Shown: piece after piece, positions 26,890-36,103 of the stretch
Layout of the letters: the number at the start of each line of letters is the position of its first letter
Numbering within the stretch: the stretch's first letter is position 1
Origin: Lysobacteraceae bacterium
GTDB taxonomy: Bacteria; Pseudomonadota; Gammaproteobacteria; Xanthomonadales; Xanthomonadaceae
Direction of reading: 5' to 3'
NCBI GenBank assembly: GCA_030681035.1
Contig: JAUXUI010000045.1
Coordinates: forward strand, 1-64,000
DNA: 64,000 nucleotides
The notes under the pieces: generated by a model
Seen by the model: only the letters and a program-made list of their open reading frames with translations
Told to the model about the DNA's origin: nothing
The model's database searches: none
Translations under genes and position numbers: made by a program

Positions 26890-28287
26890 CTACAACACTT
26901 CCGAAGCAAAGTCGGCCAGCCGTGAACGCTCGCCACGACGCAACGTGATATGTGCGCTGTGTGGCCACGCCTTGAAGCGATCGACCGCGTAGGTCAGCCC
27001 CGAGGTGGTTTCGGTGAGGTACGGGGTATCGATCTGCTCGACATTGCCCAGACAGATGATCTTGGTGCCGGGCCCGGCGCGGGTGATCAGCGTCTTCATC
27101 TGCTTTGGTGTGAGGTTCTGTGCCTCGTCGATGATCAACCAACGGCTGAGGAAGGTGCGCCCGCGCATGAAGTTCATCGCGCGAATCTTGATACGGCTGG
27201 CGAGCAGGTCGTTGGTGGCGGCGCGGCCCCAACTACCGCCTTCCTGGGTGTGGGTGAGCACCTCCAGATTGTCGGTCAGCGCACCCATCCACGGTGTCAT
27301 TTTTTCTTCTTCGGTGCCGGGCAGAAAGCCGATATCCTCACCCACCGAAACCGTGGCGCGGGTCATGATGATCTCGCGGTAACGCTGCTGATCCATAGTC
27401 TGTGCCAGCCCCGCAGCCAATGCCAGCAAGGTTTTCCCGGTGCCGGCGGTACCGAGCAGGGTGACAAAATCAATCTCCGGGTCCATCAACGCGTTGAGCG
27501 CGAAGTTCTGCTCGCGGTTGCGCGCGTTGACACCCCATACTGCGTGCTGGGAGTGGCGATAATCATCAACGATCTGCAATACCGCGCGCGCGCCATTGAT
27601 GCGAACCACTTTCAGTTCGACCTCGTCATCGCCGGGTAGATACAAGAACTGGCTGGGCTGCCACTCTTCGCCGGGTTCGCAGGTAAGCTCGTAATAGGTG
27701 CGGCCTTTGTCGGTCCACGAGCGCAGATCGGCTTCGTGGCGATCCCAGAAGTCCTCCGGCAGCGCGGTAGCGCCGGTGTAGAGCAGGCTGAAATCATCCA
27801 GCGCGCGGTCGTTCTCGTAATCCTCGGCACTCACCCCGACGATTGCGGCCTTGATCCGCAGATTGATGTCCTTGGACACCAGAATGACTTCGGTACCCGG
27901 ATGTTCTTCGCGCAACGCCAGGATCGAGGCCAGAATCTGGTTGTCCGGCAGCACCGTGCCGAAGCGCTGATTGCCATTGCTGGGATGGCTCTGGAACAGC
28001 AGCTTGCCCGGCGTGCGCGAGACGTCCAGTTGCAGTGACTGCGGCCGTACCAGCCGCAGCCCGGTCGCCACCTTGTCGGCGCCGTTGGCTTCCAGCAACT
28101 CGTTCAGCAGCCGGCTGGCCTGGCGCACATTGCGGCTGACCTCGGACATGCCCTTCTTCGCCGCATCGAGTTCTTCGAGCACCATCATCGGCAAAAACAC
28201 ATCGTGTTCTTCAAACCGGAACAGCGCGGTCGGATCGTGCATCAGCACATTGGTGTCGAGAACGTAGATGCGCTTGGCGTCGGTCAT
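26890..28287 (-). CDS. PhoH2-type protein: PIN ribonuclease domain fused to PhoH ATPase
   Basis: 465 residues. The N-terminal PIN domain is residues 1-150 (YVLDTNVLMHDPTALFRFE, then ILVSKDINLRIKA with acidic sites). The C-terminal PhoH ATPase has Walker A LLGTAGTGKTLLALA, Walker B WLIIDEAQNLTPKQMK and the sensor ICLGNVEQIDTPYL. PhoH2-type fusions act as RNA helicase/ribonucleases in other bacteria; the role here is inferred. Downstream of bcp on the same strand with an 80-nt gap. Confidence 0.94.
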   Translation of the reverse strand: MTDAKRIYVLDTNVLMHDPTALFRFEEHDVFLPMMVLEELDAAKKGMSEVSRNVRQASRLLNELLEANGADKVATGLRLVRPQSLQLDVSRTPGKLLFQSHPSNGNQRFGTVLPDNQILASILALREEHPGTEVILVSKDINLRIKAAIVGVSAEDYENDRALDDFSLLYTGATALPEDFWDRHEADLRSWTDKGRTYYELTCEPGEEWQPSQFLYLPGDDEVELKVVRINGARAVLQIVDDYRHSQHAVWGVNARNREQNFALNALMDPEIDFVTLLGTAGTGKTLLALAAGLAQTMDQQRYREIIMTRATVSVGEDIGFLPGTEEEKMTPWMGALTDNLEVLTHTQEGGSWGRAATNDLLASRIKIRAMNFMRGRTFLSRWLIIDEAQNLTPKQMKTLITRAGPGTKIICLGNVEQIDTPYLTETTSGLTYAVDRFKAWPHSAHITLRRGERSRLADFASEVL

Positions 28288-28367
28288 AAACCCTCAGGCG
28301 AGTTGGACAGGCAAAAGCCCGCCGCCAGCAAACACCGGCAGCGGTGGGATTGAACAGGGTGTACTGA

Positions 28368-28844
28368 TCATCGGCTGGCGCTGGATGCGGCTTTGAGTTG
28401 ATCCAGCACGGCTTGCGCATGGCCGGGCACCTTCACGCCGCGCCAGCCGTGGGCAATCCGGCCACGTGGATCGATCAAAAAGGTGCTGCGCTCGATGCCG
28501 AGCACCTTGCGGCCATACATGTTCTTTTCCTTGATCACCGCAAAGGCTTGGCACAACGCCTCGTCCTTGTCGCTGACCAGTGAAAAGCGAAAACCCTGTT
28601 TGGCACAAAAATTGTCGTGCGATTTGACGCTATCGCGCGAGACGCCCAGCACTTCGGCATCGAGCTTGCGCAACTTTGGCAGCAGGGTGTTGAAATCCTG
28701 ACCCTCGCTGGTGCAGCCCGGGGTGGAATCCTTGGGGTAGAAATACAGCACCAGCCAGCGCCCGGCGTATGCGCCAAGGCTGCTCACTTCACCACCGGAC
28801 AACGCCAGCGGCAGATCGGGGATGGTGTCGCCCGTATCCAGCAT
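28368..28844 (-). CDS. bcp: Peroxiredoxin of the Bcp/PrxQ group
   Basis: 158 residues. It reduces hydrogen peroxide and organic peroxides using thioredoxin. The peroxidatic Cys44 is in YPKDSTPGCTSEGQDF. The resolving Cys of E. coli Bcp, five residues later, is replaced by Gln49. Cys80 (HDNFCAKQG) is 36 residues after Cys44, which fits the alpha3-type PrxQ known from Xylella. Cys98 is a further cysteine. It lies between gcvR and phoH on the same strand. Confidence 0.94.
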   Translation of the reverse strand: MLDTGDTIPDLPLALSGGEVSSLGAYAGRWLVLYFYPKDSTPGCTSEGQDFNTLLPKLRKLDAEVLGVSRDSVKSHDNFCAKQGFRFSLVSDKDEALCQAFAVIKEKNMYGRKVLGIERSTFLIDPRGRIAHGWRGVKVPGHAQAVLDQLKAASSASR

Positions 28845-28862
28845 CGAGGTTCCTTGGTCGGC

Positions 28863-29423
28863 TCAGAACTTCATCGGGTCCATGATGGCATCCAGGTTGA
28901 GATGATCACAGAACTCCAGAAAATCATCGCGCAGTGCGGCAATATGCATCGACGACGGAATACCCACGGTGATCTGCGCTGAAAACATCTCGGCACCGGT
29001 CTGCATCGCGCGGTAGCGCATGCTTTGCAGGTTTTCCACGCTGATGCCCTGACGATCAAAGAAATCCGAAAGCTGGAACAGGATGCCGGGCTTGTCGGCC
29101 GCCACCACTTCGATCACGTACGGCAACATTTCGCTTTGCAGCGCCTTGGTGCCGGTGCGGTACCAGGTCAGGCGCAGGCCATCCTCGCGTTCCAACCGGG
29201 TCAGCATCGCCTCCAGCTTGGCAACCGCATCCCACGGGCCTTGTGCCAGCGCCAGCACCGACACATCGGCACCGATGGTGGCCAGACGGGCCTCGATCAA
29301 ATTGCAGCCGCTGTCGTTGATGCGCCGCGAGATCGCCAGCAACGGCGACTCCGGGTGCGCGGTGTAAGCACTGATCAGCAGATTGTTTTCGTTGGTGGCG
29401 GGGCGTGCAGGCTGGTCGCTCAA
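28863..29423 (-). CDS. gcvR: ACT-domain regulator, GcvR-like
   Basis: About 186 residues if TTG at 29423 is the start (MSDQPARPATNENNLLISAY); GGAA lies just upstream. Two ACT domains are visible, at about 15-85 (ISAYTAHPESPLLAISRRIN) and 100-180 (YVIEVVAADKPGILFQLSDF). This matches GcvR, which antagonises GcvA control of glycine cleavage genes. The longer frame to 29537 has a Cys-rich, non-homologous N-terminus. The neighbours dapA (divergent) and bcp are conserved in gammaproteobacteria. Confidence 0.85.
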   Translation of the reverse strand: MSDQPARPATNENNLLISAYTAHPESPLLAISRRINDSGCNLIEARLATIGADVSVLALAQGPWDAVAKLEAMLTRLEREDGLRLTWYRTGTKALQSEMLPYVIEVVAADKPGILFQLSDFFDRQGISVENLQSMRYRAMQTGAEMFSAQITVGIPSSMHIAALRDDFLEFCDHLNLDAIMDPMKF

Positions 29424-29625
29424 GAGGGGGTTCCAGATAAAACAAGGGATGCAAAACAAGGAATGCCATGATACTGGCTCACGCCGGCACGGCAATATCG
29501 TGCTGCGAGCATACTTGCCAGCACTCGCCGGCCGCAAGTAACATCGCAGTGTTGCGCACCTGACGATTCATCACTGCCACACCGCCTGCATCACTCCGAC
29601 CGTAGCGCCACAGGGGATTTCGTTC

Positions 29626-30537
29626 TTGCAACTCCAGGGATGCATCACGGCACTGGCCACCCCGTTTAACGCCGCCGGGGCACTGGATCTCGACGCTTTC
29701 GCGCGCCTGCTCGACCAGCAGCTTGCTGGCGGTGTGGGCGGCGTGGTGGTGGCTGGTTCTACCGGCGAAGCGGCTGCGCTTGAGCCCGTGGAATACGACG
29801 CCCTGCTGCGTTTGGCGGTGGAACGGCTCGCAGCTCACATGCCAGTACTCGCCGGCACCGGCCTGTCGAGCACCGCCAAAACCATCCGTTTGAGCCAGCA
29901 CGTGCGCGAATTGGGCGCAGCAGCAGCGCTTGTGGTGACCCCAGCCTATGTCCGCCCCACCCAGGAAGGCCTGTATCAGCACTATCTCGCGGTGGCGGAA
30001 AACGCCGGCCTGCCGATCGTGCTGTACAACGTGCCCTCGCGCACCGGCTGCGACCTGCTGCCGGAAACCAGCGCCCGCCTGAACACCCACCCTGCCATCA
30101 TCGGCATCAAGGAAGCGGTTTCCACGCCTGCGCGCATCACTGCCTTGCTGCCGCTGCGCCAGACCGGCTTTGCATTGCTCAGCGGTGATGACCCAAGCTG
30201 CGCCGAGGCTATCGGCCGTGGCGCCGACGGGGTGATTTCGGTTGCCTCCAACGTGGTGCCAGCCAGCTTTTCCCGCCTGTGTGCATTGGCCGCCAGCGAC
30301 CCCGGTTCAGCCGCCAGTCTGGATTCCCGGCTCGTACCCCTGTACCGTTTCCTCGCCTGTGAACCCAACCCGATCCCAGTCAAGGCGATTCTCGCCCAAA
30401 TGGGCCTGGGCACCGGTTTACGTCTGCCATTGCTGCAGCTGTCGGCAACATATGCGTCGCAATCCAAAGACATTACGGCTCTGTGCCAGCAGCTTGAAAC
30501 TGAAGCCGCTGCGCTGACCGCCAAAACCGCGATTTGA
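29626..30537 (+). CDS. dapA: 4-hydroxy-tetrahydrodipicolinate synthase
   Basis: 303 residues. It condenses pyruvate and aspartate semialdehyde in the lysine/diaminopimelate pathway. Motifs are GCITALATPFN, VVAGSTGEAAALEP (substrate Thr pair), VLYNVPSRTGCDLLP (catalytic Tyr) and IIGIKEAV with the Schiff-base Lys. The start is TTG at 29626 with AGGGGAT 7-13 nt upstream; no in-frame ATG keeps the N-terminal strand. It is followed by bamC after 11 nt, as in E. coli. Confidence 0.95.
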   Translation: MQLQGCITALATPFNAAGALDLDAFARLLDQQLAGGVGGVVVAGSTGEAAALEPVEYDALLRLAVERLAAHMPVLAGTGLSSTAKTIRLSQHVRELGAAAALVVTPAYVRPTQEGLYQHYLAVAENAGLPIVLYNVPSRTGCDLLPETSARLNTHPAIIGIKEAVSTPARITALLPLRQTGFALLSGDDPSCAEAIGRGADGVISVASNVVPASFSRLCALAASDPGSAASLDSRLVPLYRFLACEPNPIPVKAILAQMGLGTGLRLPLLQLSATYASQSKDITALCQQLETEAAALTAKTAI

Positions 30538-30548
30538 AGGAGAGCCAC

Positions 30549-31079
30549 ATGATCACCCGAGACACCGGCATCCGCTACGCTCTGATTGGACTCATCGCCG
30601 TAACGCTGGTCTCCACGTCGGGCTGCGGCTGGTTTCGCAGCAAGAAAGACCCCTACAAAAACGCGCCGGAAAACCGCCCATTGGAAATCCCGCCGGATCT
30701 GGATCAGCCCAAGACCGATCCCACAATGCAAATCCCGACAGTCAAGAGAGCGTCCAACGCCCCGGCAAACGCGGGTACAAGCATCCGCTCGGTTCCGCAA
30801 GCATTGGTCAACGAGGGTCAATTTGTACTTGCCGACACCCTCGATAGCGCCTGGCGCCGCGTTGGACTGGCACTGGATCGGATGGACGGCGTCACCGTCG
30901 GCACCCGCTCGGAAGCCTTGGGCACCACCGAGGTGGCCTACAAGGGCCAGACCTTCCTGATACGCCTGCGCGCACAGGCCAACACCACGGAAATCTCGGC
31001 CGTATCAACCGATGGCCGTTCGTTGGCAGGCGGCCCCGCAGCAGAATTGCTCGGCCTGCTTAAAACGCGCCTGGGCTGA
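30549..31079 (+). CDS. bamC: BamC-like outer membrane assembly lipoprotein
   Basis: 176 residues from the ATG at 30549, with a strong AAGGAGAG site overlapping the end of dapA. The N-terminal membrane segment ends VSTSGCGWF, a slightly unusual lipobox with Cys about 23. The unstructured BamC-type segment NRPLEIPPDLDQPKTDP is diagnostic. One C-terminal domain follows (ADTLDSAWRRVGLALDRMDG), so it is shorter than E. coli BamC, which has two. The dapA-bamC order supports the call. Confidence 0.85.
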   Translation: MITRDTGIRYALIGLIAVTLVSTSGCGWFRSKKDPYKNAPENRPLEIPPDLDQPKTDPTMQIPTVKRASNAPANAGTSIRSVPQALVNEGQFVLADTLDSAWRRVGLALDRMDGVTVGTRSEALGTTEVAYKGQTFLIRLRAQANTTEISAVSTDGRSLAGGPAAELLGLLKTRLG

Positions 31080-31317
31080 GTCGGCGCGCCCCTTATCCGA
31101 TTTCTTGACCTCGCTCAGATATCGTATTTGGTTCGTAGTCCCATTGTATTTTCAAACCCGGACAGGCCGCCGGCCATAATTCGGCCGGCGTTGCCGCCAA
31201 CGCATGGCCATCGAACGCGTGCCCGCCACGCGGCTCTGCCGCCCCACTGGCGGCATCAGCCAGCCCGTTGAATGATAGAATCGGTGTTCTCCACTGCCAC
31301 CCCAAACGAGGACTGAA

Positions 31318-32517
31318 ATGCCCCAGCTTGCCCAGCGCATGAGCCGCGCAAAGCCCAGCGCGATCATGGTGATCGCCGACAACGCCAAGCGCCTGAAAGC
31401 TGAAGGCCGCGACATCATCAGTTTCTCGATCGGGGTTCCCAATTTCCTGCCCGGCGCGCACGTCTACGCCGCCGCCCGCGAGGCACTACAGCACGACAGC
31501 GGCCAGTACGGCAGCAACCGTGGCCCAGACGCCCTGCTGGACGCCTTCCTCGCCCACCTGCACGGCCTTGGCCTGGACGGTTACACCCGTAGCAACTGCT
31601 CAACCGGCGTTGGCGCCAAGCACGTGCTGTACAACCTGTACGAAGCGCTGCTCGACGAAGGCGACACCATCGCCTTCCCGACACCGTACTGGACCAGCTA
31701 CGTCGACATCGCCGAAATCGTCGGCGCCAAGGTGCAATTACTGCCGTGTGGCCCGGAGCAAAATTACAAGCTCACACCGGCCCAGCTTGACACCGCGCTG
31801 GCCAGCAAACCCAAAGTGTTCCTGTTCAACAACCCATCCAACCCCACCGGCATGGTCTATACCGGCGATGAACTCAGTGCGCTGGCCGACGTGCTGGTGC
31901 GCCACCCGCACACCTGGATCATCACCGACGACATCTACAACAAGATGATTTTCGATGGCCTTGAATACCGCAATTTCCTGCACTACCAGCCGGCGCTGCG
32001 TGATCGTCTGATTTTCCTCGATTCACTGTCCAAAACCTACGGCATGCCCGGCTGGCGCATGGGTTTCATGGCCGGCCCGGAATCGGTTGCCAAGGCTGTC
32101 ACCACGCTCAACTCGAACCACATCACCAACGTCCCGGAAATCGTCACCGCCGCCGCCATCGCCGCGCTGAGTGGCCCGCAGGACGTACCAGCCGCACGTT
32201 GCGCCGAGTTCGCGCAAAAGCGCGATCAGGTGCTGGCCGCACTCCAAGCGATTCCCGGCGTGGCTTGCCCGAAACCGCAGGGCGCGTTCTACGTGTTCCC
32301 GGACATCTCCTGCGCCTTCGGCAAATCGCATAACGGCAAGCGCATCGGCCACGATGTCGAGTTTTGCGCGGCACTGCTGGAAGCCAAAGGCGTGGCCTGC
32401 GTGCCCGGCTCGGCGTTCGGTGAACCGCGCGCACTGCGCATCAGTTACACCTGCCCAACCCCACAACTGGCGCCGGGCATGCAGCGTATCCAGGAATTTT
32501 TCGCCGAACTTGTGTGA
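31318..32517 (+). CDS. Class I/II pyridoxal-phosphate aminotransferase (aspartate aminotransferase type)
   Basis: 399 residues of fold-type I. The PLP Lys is in FLDSLSKTYGMPGWRMGF. Other conserved segments are NFLPGAHVYAAAREAL, LFNNPSNPTGMVYTGDEL (cofactor Asn/Pro loop), WIITDDIYNKMIFDG and RISYTCP with the substrate-carboxylate Arg. It most resembles aspartate or related amino-donor aminotransferases, but the substrate cannot be fixed from sequence. GAGGACTGAA precedes the ATG. Confidence 0.88.
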   Translation: MPQLAQRMSRAKPSAIMVIADNAKRLKAEGRDIISFSIGVPNFLPGAHVYAAAREALQHDSGQYGSNRGPDALLDAFLAHLHGLGLDGYTRSNCSTGVGAKHVLYNLYEALLDEGDTIAFPTPYWTSYVDIAEIVGAKVQLLPCGPEQNYKLTPAQLDTALASKPKVFLFNNPSNPTGMVYTGDELSALADVLVRHPHTWIITDDIYNKMIFDGLEYRNFLHYQPALRDRLIFLDSLSKTYGMPGWRMGFMAGPESVAKAVTTLNSNHITNVPEIVTAAAIAALSGPQDVPAARCAEFAQKRDQVLAALQAIPGVACPKPQGAFYVFPDISCAFGKSHNGKRIGHDVEFCAALLEAKGVACVPGSAFGEPRALRISYTCPTPQLAPGMQRIQEFFAELV

Positions 32518-32534
32518 CGCACTGATCGATCAAA

Positions 32535-32558
32535 TGCAGGAGCCCACCCTGTGGGCGA
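32535..32558. repeat. Short dispersed palindromic repeat
   Basis: TGCAGGAGCCCACCCTGTGG followed by GCGA, one base different from the copy at 17717-17740. It lies between the aminotransferase gene and mdh. Confidence 0.8.
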
Positions 32559-32634
32559 CCGGCAAGAACTCGCCCAACCCACCTGACCCGCCGCGCAACG
32601 CATCCATCGCCCCCATTGACAGGAGTCCACCGTC

Positions 32635-33621
32635 ATGAAAACCCCCATTCGCGTCGCCATCACCGGAGCCGCCGGCCAGATCGGTTACTCGCTGCTGTTC
32701 CGCATCGCCTCCGGTGAAATGCTCGGCAAAGATCAGCCGGTGATCCTGCAACTGCTGGAACTGCCGATGGAAAAAGCCCAGGCCGCGCTCAAGGGCGTGA
32801 TGATGGAACTGGACGATTGCGCGTTCCCGCTACTGGCCGGCATGGTCGGCAGCGATGACCCGATGGTGGCATTCAAGGATGCCGACGTCGCCCTGCTGGT
32901 GGGTGCCATGCCGCGCGGCCCGGGCATGGAGCGCAAGGACCTGCTGCTGAAGAACGCCGAAATCTTCACCGTGCAGGGCAAGGCGCTCAACGCTGTCGCC
33001 AGCCGCAATGTGAAGGTGCTGGTGGTGGGCAATCCGGCCAACACCAATGCCTACATCGCGATGAAGTCGGCGCCCGACCTCGACCCGCGCAACTTCACCG
33101 CCATGCTGCGGCTGGATCACAACCGCGCCCTCAGCCAGCTCGCACACAAGGCCAGCGTGCCGGTGGGCGACATCCAGCGCCTGATCGTGTGGGGCAACCA
33201 CAGCCCGACCATGTATCCCGATTACCGCTTCGCCAGCATCAACGGCAAGCCACTGAAAGACACGATCAACGACGATGTCTGGAACTGCGACAGCTTCATT
33301 CCCACCGTCGGTAAACGCGGCGCCGCCATCATCGAAGCGCGCGGGCTGTCTTCCGCCGCCTCCGCAGCCAACGCCGCCATCGACCACATCCACGACTGGC
33401 TGCTCGGCAGCAACGGCGAATGGGTGACCATGGGCGTGCCGTCCGACGGCAGCTACGGCATCCCGGAAGGTGTGATCTACGGCGTACCGGTGGTAACCAA
33501 AGCCGGCCATTACGAACTGGTCCGCGACCTGCCGATCGACGACTTCAGCCGCGAGCGCATGAACAAGACCCTCGCCGAACTCGAAGAGGAACGCGCCGGC
33601 GTCGCGCATTTGCTGGGCTGA
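32635..33621 (+). CDS. mdh: Malate dehydrogenase
   Basis: 328 residues of the cytosolic-type MDH group. It interconverts malate and oxaloacetate with NAD. The Rossmann motif is [20 protein letters not shown]. The substrate-binding Arg loop is [15 protein letters not shown], followed by [14 protein letters not shown], the catalytic Asp in [14 protein letters not shown] and the catalytic His in [13 protein letters not shown]. It lies on the same strand as the aminotransferase after 117 nt containing a short repeat. Confidence 0.97.
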   Translation: MKTPIRVAITGAAGQIGYSLLFRIASGEMLGKDQPVILQLLELPMEKAQAALKGVMMELDDCAFPLLAGMVGSDDPMVAFKDADVALLVGAMPRGPGMERKDLLLKNAEIFTVQGKALNAVASRNVKVLVVGNPANTNAYIAMKSAPDLDPRNFTAMLRLDHNRALSQLAHKASVPVGDIQRLIVWGNHSPTMYPDYRFASINGKPLKDTINDDVWNCDSFIPTVGKRGAAIIEARGLSSAASAANAAIDHIHDWLLGSNGEWVTMGVPSDGSYGIPEGVIYGVPVVTKAGHYELVRDLPIDDFSRERMNKTLAELEEERAGVAHLLG

Positions 33622-34226
33622 GCGCAACTCGGAACATCGTGATTGATCGGTTTGGCTGCACGAAACGCATGGATGCGCAAGAGCGGCCCGACCCATCCAG
33701 CACACCGTGTGAGCACACCGCGTGCGAGAAGACTTGGCTAACTCACGGATTCATATCGGGTATTGCACATGCAACTGCCGGCACGCCCTTTGCGATTTCG
33801 CCAATCCCGACGCCACCCCGCGACAAGGGTGCAAACACGTTTCTGCACCTTGTGGCCCGGAGCGCCTCGCCTGTAACGCCATCGCAAAAGCCATACCGCA
33901 GCAAAGCGTACCAACGCGAATCGCATCGTGGCGCGAACTCAATGGCACAGTAGCGCGCCCAGGCAGCTTTGCTGCCCGGCACGCGACTGCGGCATCCCGC
34001 CTGATCGCGGATGCCGCTTCGGCGTGATCACAACGCGTTGTTCGGCAGACTTGATTGCGATTGTGTACAGGCTCGCCGGCTCGAAAAAAACAATGAACGC
34101 AGACTGAATGCAGTCGCAACCATAACGCACCGTCTGTGCTCCTGCACCGCTCTTTAACGGTGAGCGCAAAAAAACGTGCTGCCAACAAACGGTACGCAAT
34201 CATCAGCACAAAACGAGGTTCTCCCC
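33622..34226. other. 600-bp gene-free stretch upstream of the sigma factor gene
   Basis: No gene is supported; the open frames have no family motif and overlap each other. There is a palindromic GCATCCCGCCTGATCGCGGATGC near 33991-34013. I do not see an ECF-type GGAAC promoter before the sigma gene here, although one lies after it. Confidence 0.5.
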
Positions 34227-34739
34227 ATGCAGGTTGCCCTGATCAATCCAGATCTACTTGCTGCACGCGATGGCGATCGCGAAGCGCTTGAGCGGGTACT
34301 TGCCAGTTCACGCCGCGATCTGCGCCGCTACGCAGAGCATCATTGCATCATCAATGATGTCGAAGACGCAGTTCAAGAATCCCTGCTCTCGGCTTCACAC
34401 CACATCACCAGTCTGCGCGCCGTGGAAGCCTTCAACTCCTGGCTGTTTCGCATTGTAAAGCGCGAATGCAATCGCATGAAGCGTGGCATGCGCCACCTTG
34501 CCGGCGAATCGATCCCGCTGGAGATATTGCCGCAGCCCAACCCGGCACGGCCTGACTTGGTACGTGATTTATCGTATTGTCTGGAATCACTTCCTGTTCA
34601 CTATCGCCAGATACTCTTGTTGCGTGACATGGAAGGAATGACCATTGCAGAACTGGCCGAAAAACTCGGCCTGACCCGCGAGGCAGTCAAGGCGCGCCTG
34701 CATCGGGCCCGAGTTCTGGCTCGTGAATACCTGGACTGA
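34227..34739 (+). CDS. ECF-type RNA polymerase sigma factor linked to the Hvf operon
   Basis: 170 residues from the ATG at 34227, with ACGAGG upstream. Region 2 runs about residues 20-85 (VEDAVQESLLSASHHITSLR, AFNSWLFRIVKRECNRMKRG). Region 4 is about 115-168 (LPVHYRQILLLRDMEGMTIA, then ELAEKLGLTREAVKARLHRA). It has no extra domains and no obvious anti-sigma gene on either side. In Caulobacter an ECF factor controls bufferin genes. The promoter at 34776-34803, between this gene and hvfA, is a likely target. Confidence 0.93.
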   Translation: MQVALINPDLLAARDGDREALERVLASSRRDLRRYAEHHCIINDVEDAVQESLLSASHHITSLRAVEAFNSWLFRIVKRECNRMKRGMRHLAGESIPLEILPQPNPARPDLVRDLSYCLESLPVHYRQILLLRDMEGMTIAELAEKLGLTREAVKARLHRARVLAREYLD

Positions 34740-34775
34740 CCACCAACTGGCGGCAGCCAACAAACGTACGACTGT

Positions 34776-34803
34776 GGAACTTTACTGAAGCTTTGCGGTC
34801 GTA
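34776..34803 (+). promoter_or_regulatory. ECF-type promoter upstream of hvfA
   Basis: GGAACT (34776-34781) and GTCGTA (34798-34803) are separated by exactly 16 nt, the pattern of many ECF sigma promoters (-35 GGAAC, -10 GTC). It lies 36 nt after the sigma gene stop, and the expected +1 is near 34810. Confidence 0.7.
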
Positions 34804-34811
34804 ACATGAGC

Positions 34812-34829
34812 GCGGGCACTACCGCCCGC
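34812..34829 (+). other. Stem-loop at the predicted 5' end of the hvfA transcript
   Basis: GCGGGC (34812-34817) pairs with GCCCGC (34824-34829) around ACTACC, then TTGTTTC. It begins about where the ECF promoter would start RNA. It could protect the 5' end of the operon mRNA or weakly end sigma-gene transcripts; the T-run is poor. Confidence 0.45.
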
Positions 34830-34855
34830 TTGTTTCTGACGAGGAGAGAAAACCC

Positions 34856-35218
34856 ATGAAGACCATCAAACCTGTTTCCCTGGCCATCAGCGCCGCGTTC
34901 CTTAGCACCTTCGCTCTGTCACAGTCGGCTTTCGCAATGAGCGATCTGTCACACGGCTATATGTCCGCTGCCGGTGATGACGCCGCCAAGGCCGAAAAAG
35001 CCGAAGGCAAATGTGGCGAAGGCAAGTGCGGCGCCGACAAGGCTGCTGCTGCCGAGGGTGATCATGCTGCCGCTGCAACTGACTCCAAAGGCGAGAAGGC
35101 CGAGGGCAAGTGCGGCGAAGGCAAGTGCGGCGCCGACAAGGCTGCTGCTGAAGGCGACAAGGGCGACAAGGGCGCCGAAGGCAAGTGCGGCGAAGGCAAG
35201 TGCGGCGGCAACAAGTAA
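34856..35218 (+). CDS. hvfA: HvfA/bufferin-type copper-binding RiPP precursor (EGKCG repeat protein)
   Basis: 120 residues. The signal peptide (MKTIKPVSLAISAAFLSTFA, ending SAFA at residue 27) gives a periplasmic product. The mature chain is low in complexity, rich in Ala, Lys, Glu and Gly, with three EGKCGEGKCG doublets at residues 50-59, 83-92 and 108-117. The six cysteines (53, 58, 86, 91, 111, 116) are the only ones. EGKCG is the hallmark of HvfA precursors, whose cysteines are converted to copper-binding heterocycles by an MNIO enzyme. GAGGAG lies 9 nt before the ATG. The maturase genes follow. Confidence 0.92.
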   Translation: MKTIKPVSLAISAAFLSTFALSQSAFAMSDLSHGYMSAAGDDAAKAEKAEGKCGEGKCGADKAAAAEGDHAAAATDSKGEKAEGKCGEGKCGADKAAAEGDKGDKGAEGKCGEGKCGGNK

Positions 35219-35248
35219 GCTGCGCACACGTGACCGGTGAGTTCTCAC

Positions 35249-36103
35249 ATGGGCATCCAATCCCTGCCTGAAAACGCAGCCGGTCTCGGCTTGCGGCGGG
35301 CCCTTCTGGGCCCGCTGCGGTCGGCAGCCCCGGGAAGTTTTGACTTCCTTGAGTGCGCACCGGAAAACTGGCTTGGCGTTGGCGGTCGCCTCGGCGATGC
35401 ATTGACCGAGCTCAGCAGCAAAACCCCGCTGATTTGTCATGGCTTGTCGCTGTCACTGGGCGGCACCGAAGCCTTGGACGAAACCTTTCTCGTTCGCCTG
35501 CGCCGGTTTCTCGACCAGCACCGGGCGCCGATCTACAGCGAACACCTGAGTTATTGCAGCGACGATGGTCAGCTATATGACCTGATGCCCATCCCGTTCA
35601 CCGATGAAGCGGTGAAAAACGTCTCCTCCCGGATTCGCCAGACCCAGGACATCCTCGGCCGACGCATCGCCGTGGAAAACGTTTCGTATTACGCCGCGCC
35701 TTACCAGGCGATGGCTGAAATCGACTTCCTCAACGCCGTTCTGGTGGAAGCCGATTGCGACCTGCTGCTCGATGTCAACAACATCTACGTCAACAGCATC
35801 AACCACGGCTACGACGCCAGCGATTTTCTCGCGCGCGTACCCGGTGAGCGCATTTCCTACATCCATATCGCAGGCCATTACGACGAGGCACCGGACCTGA
35901 AGATCGATACCCACGGAGCCACTGTAAAGAGCGCGGTGTGGAAATTGCTTGATGAAGCCTATCAACTTTACGGCATTCGCCCTACGCTGCTGGAGCGCGA
36001 CTTCAACTTCCCGCCATTGGAGGAATTACTGGGCGAACTGGCACAAATTCGCGCCGCGCAAGCTCGTTGCACAGCCACAGCGGCACAGCACGCCCATGGC
36101 TGA
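35249..36103 (+). CDS. hvfB: HvfB/BufB-family MNIO (DUF692) RiPP maturase
   Basis: 284 residues from the ATG at 35249, with GGTGAG at good spacing; a GTG at 35237 would add four residues. This TIM-barrel multinuclear iron oxidase modifies precursor cysteines. Likely metal ligands are in [59 protein letters not shown] and [15 protein letters not shown], all DUF692 signatures. It begins 30 nt after hvfA and overlaps hvfC by 8 nt, so enzyme and partner are probably made together. Confidence 0.93.
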   Translation: MGIQSLPENAAGLGLRRALLGPLRSAAPGSFDFLECAPENWLGVGGRLGDALTELSSKTPLICHGLSLSLGGTEALDETFLVRLRRFLDQHRAPIYSEHLSYCSDDGQLYDLMPIPFTDEAVKNVSSRIRQTQDILGRRIAVENVSYYAAPYQAMAEIDFLNAVLVEADCDLLLDVNNIYVNSINHGYDASDFLARVPGERISYIHIAGHYDEAPDLKIDTHGATVKSAVWKLLDEAYQLYGIRPTLLERDFNFPPLEELLGELAQIRAAQARCTATAAQHAHG

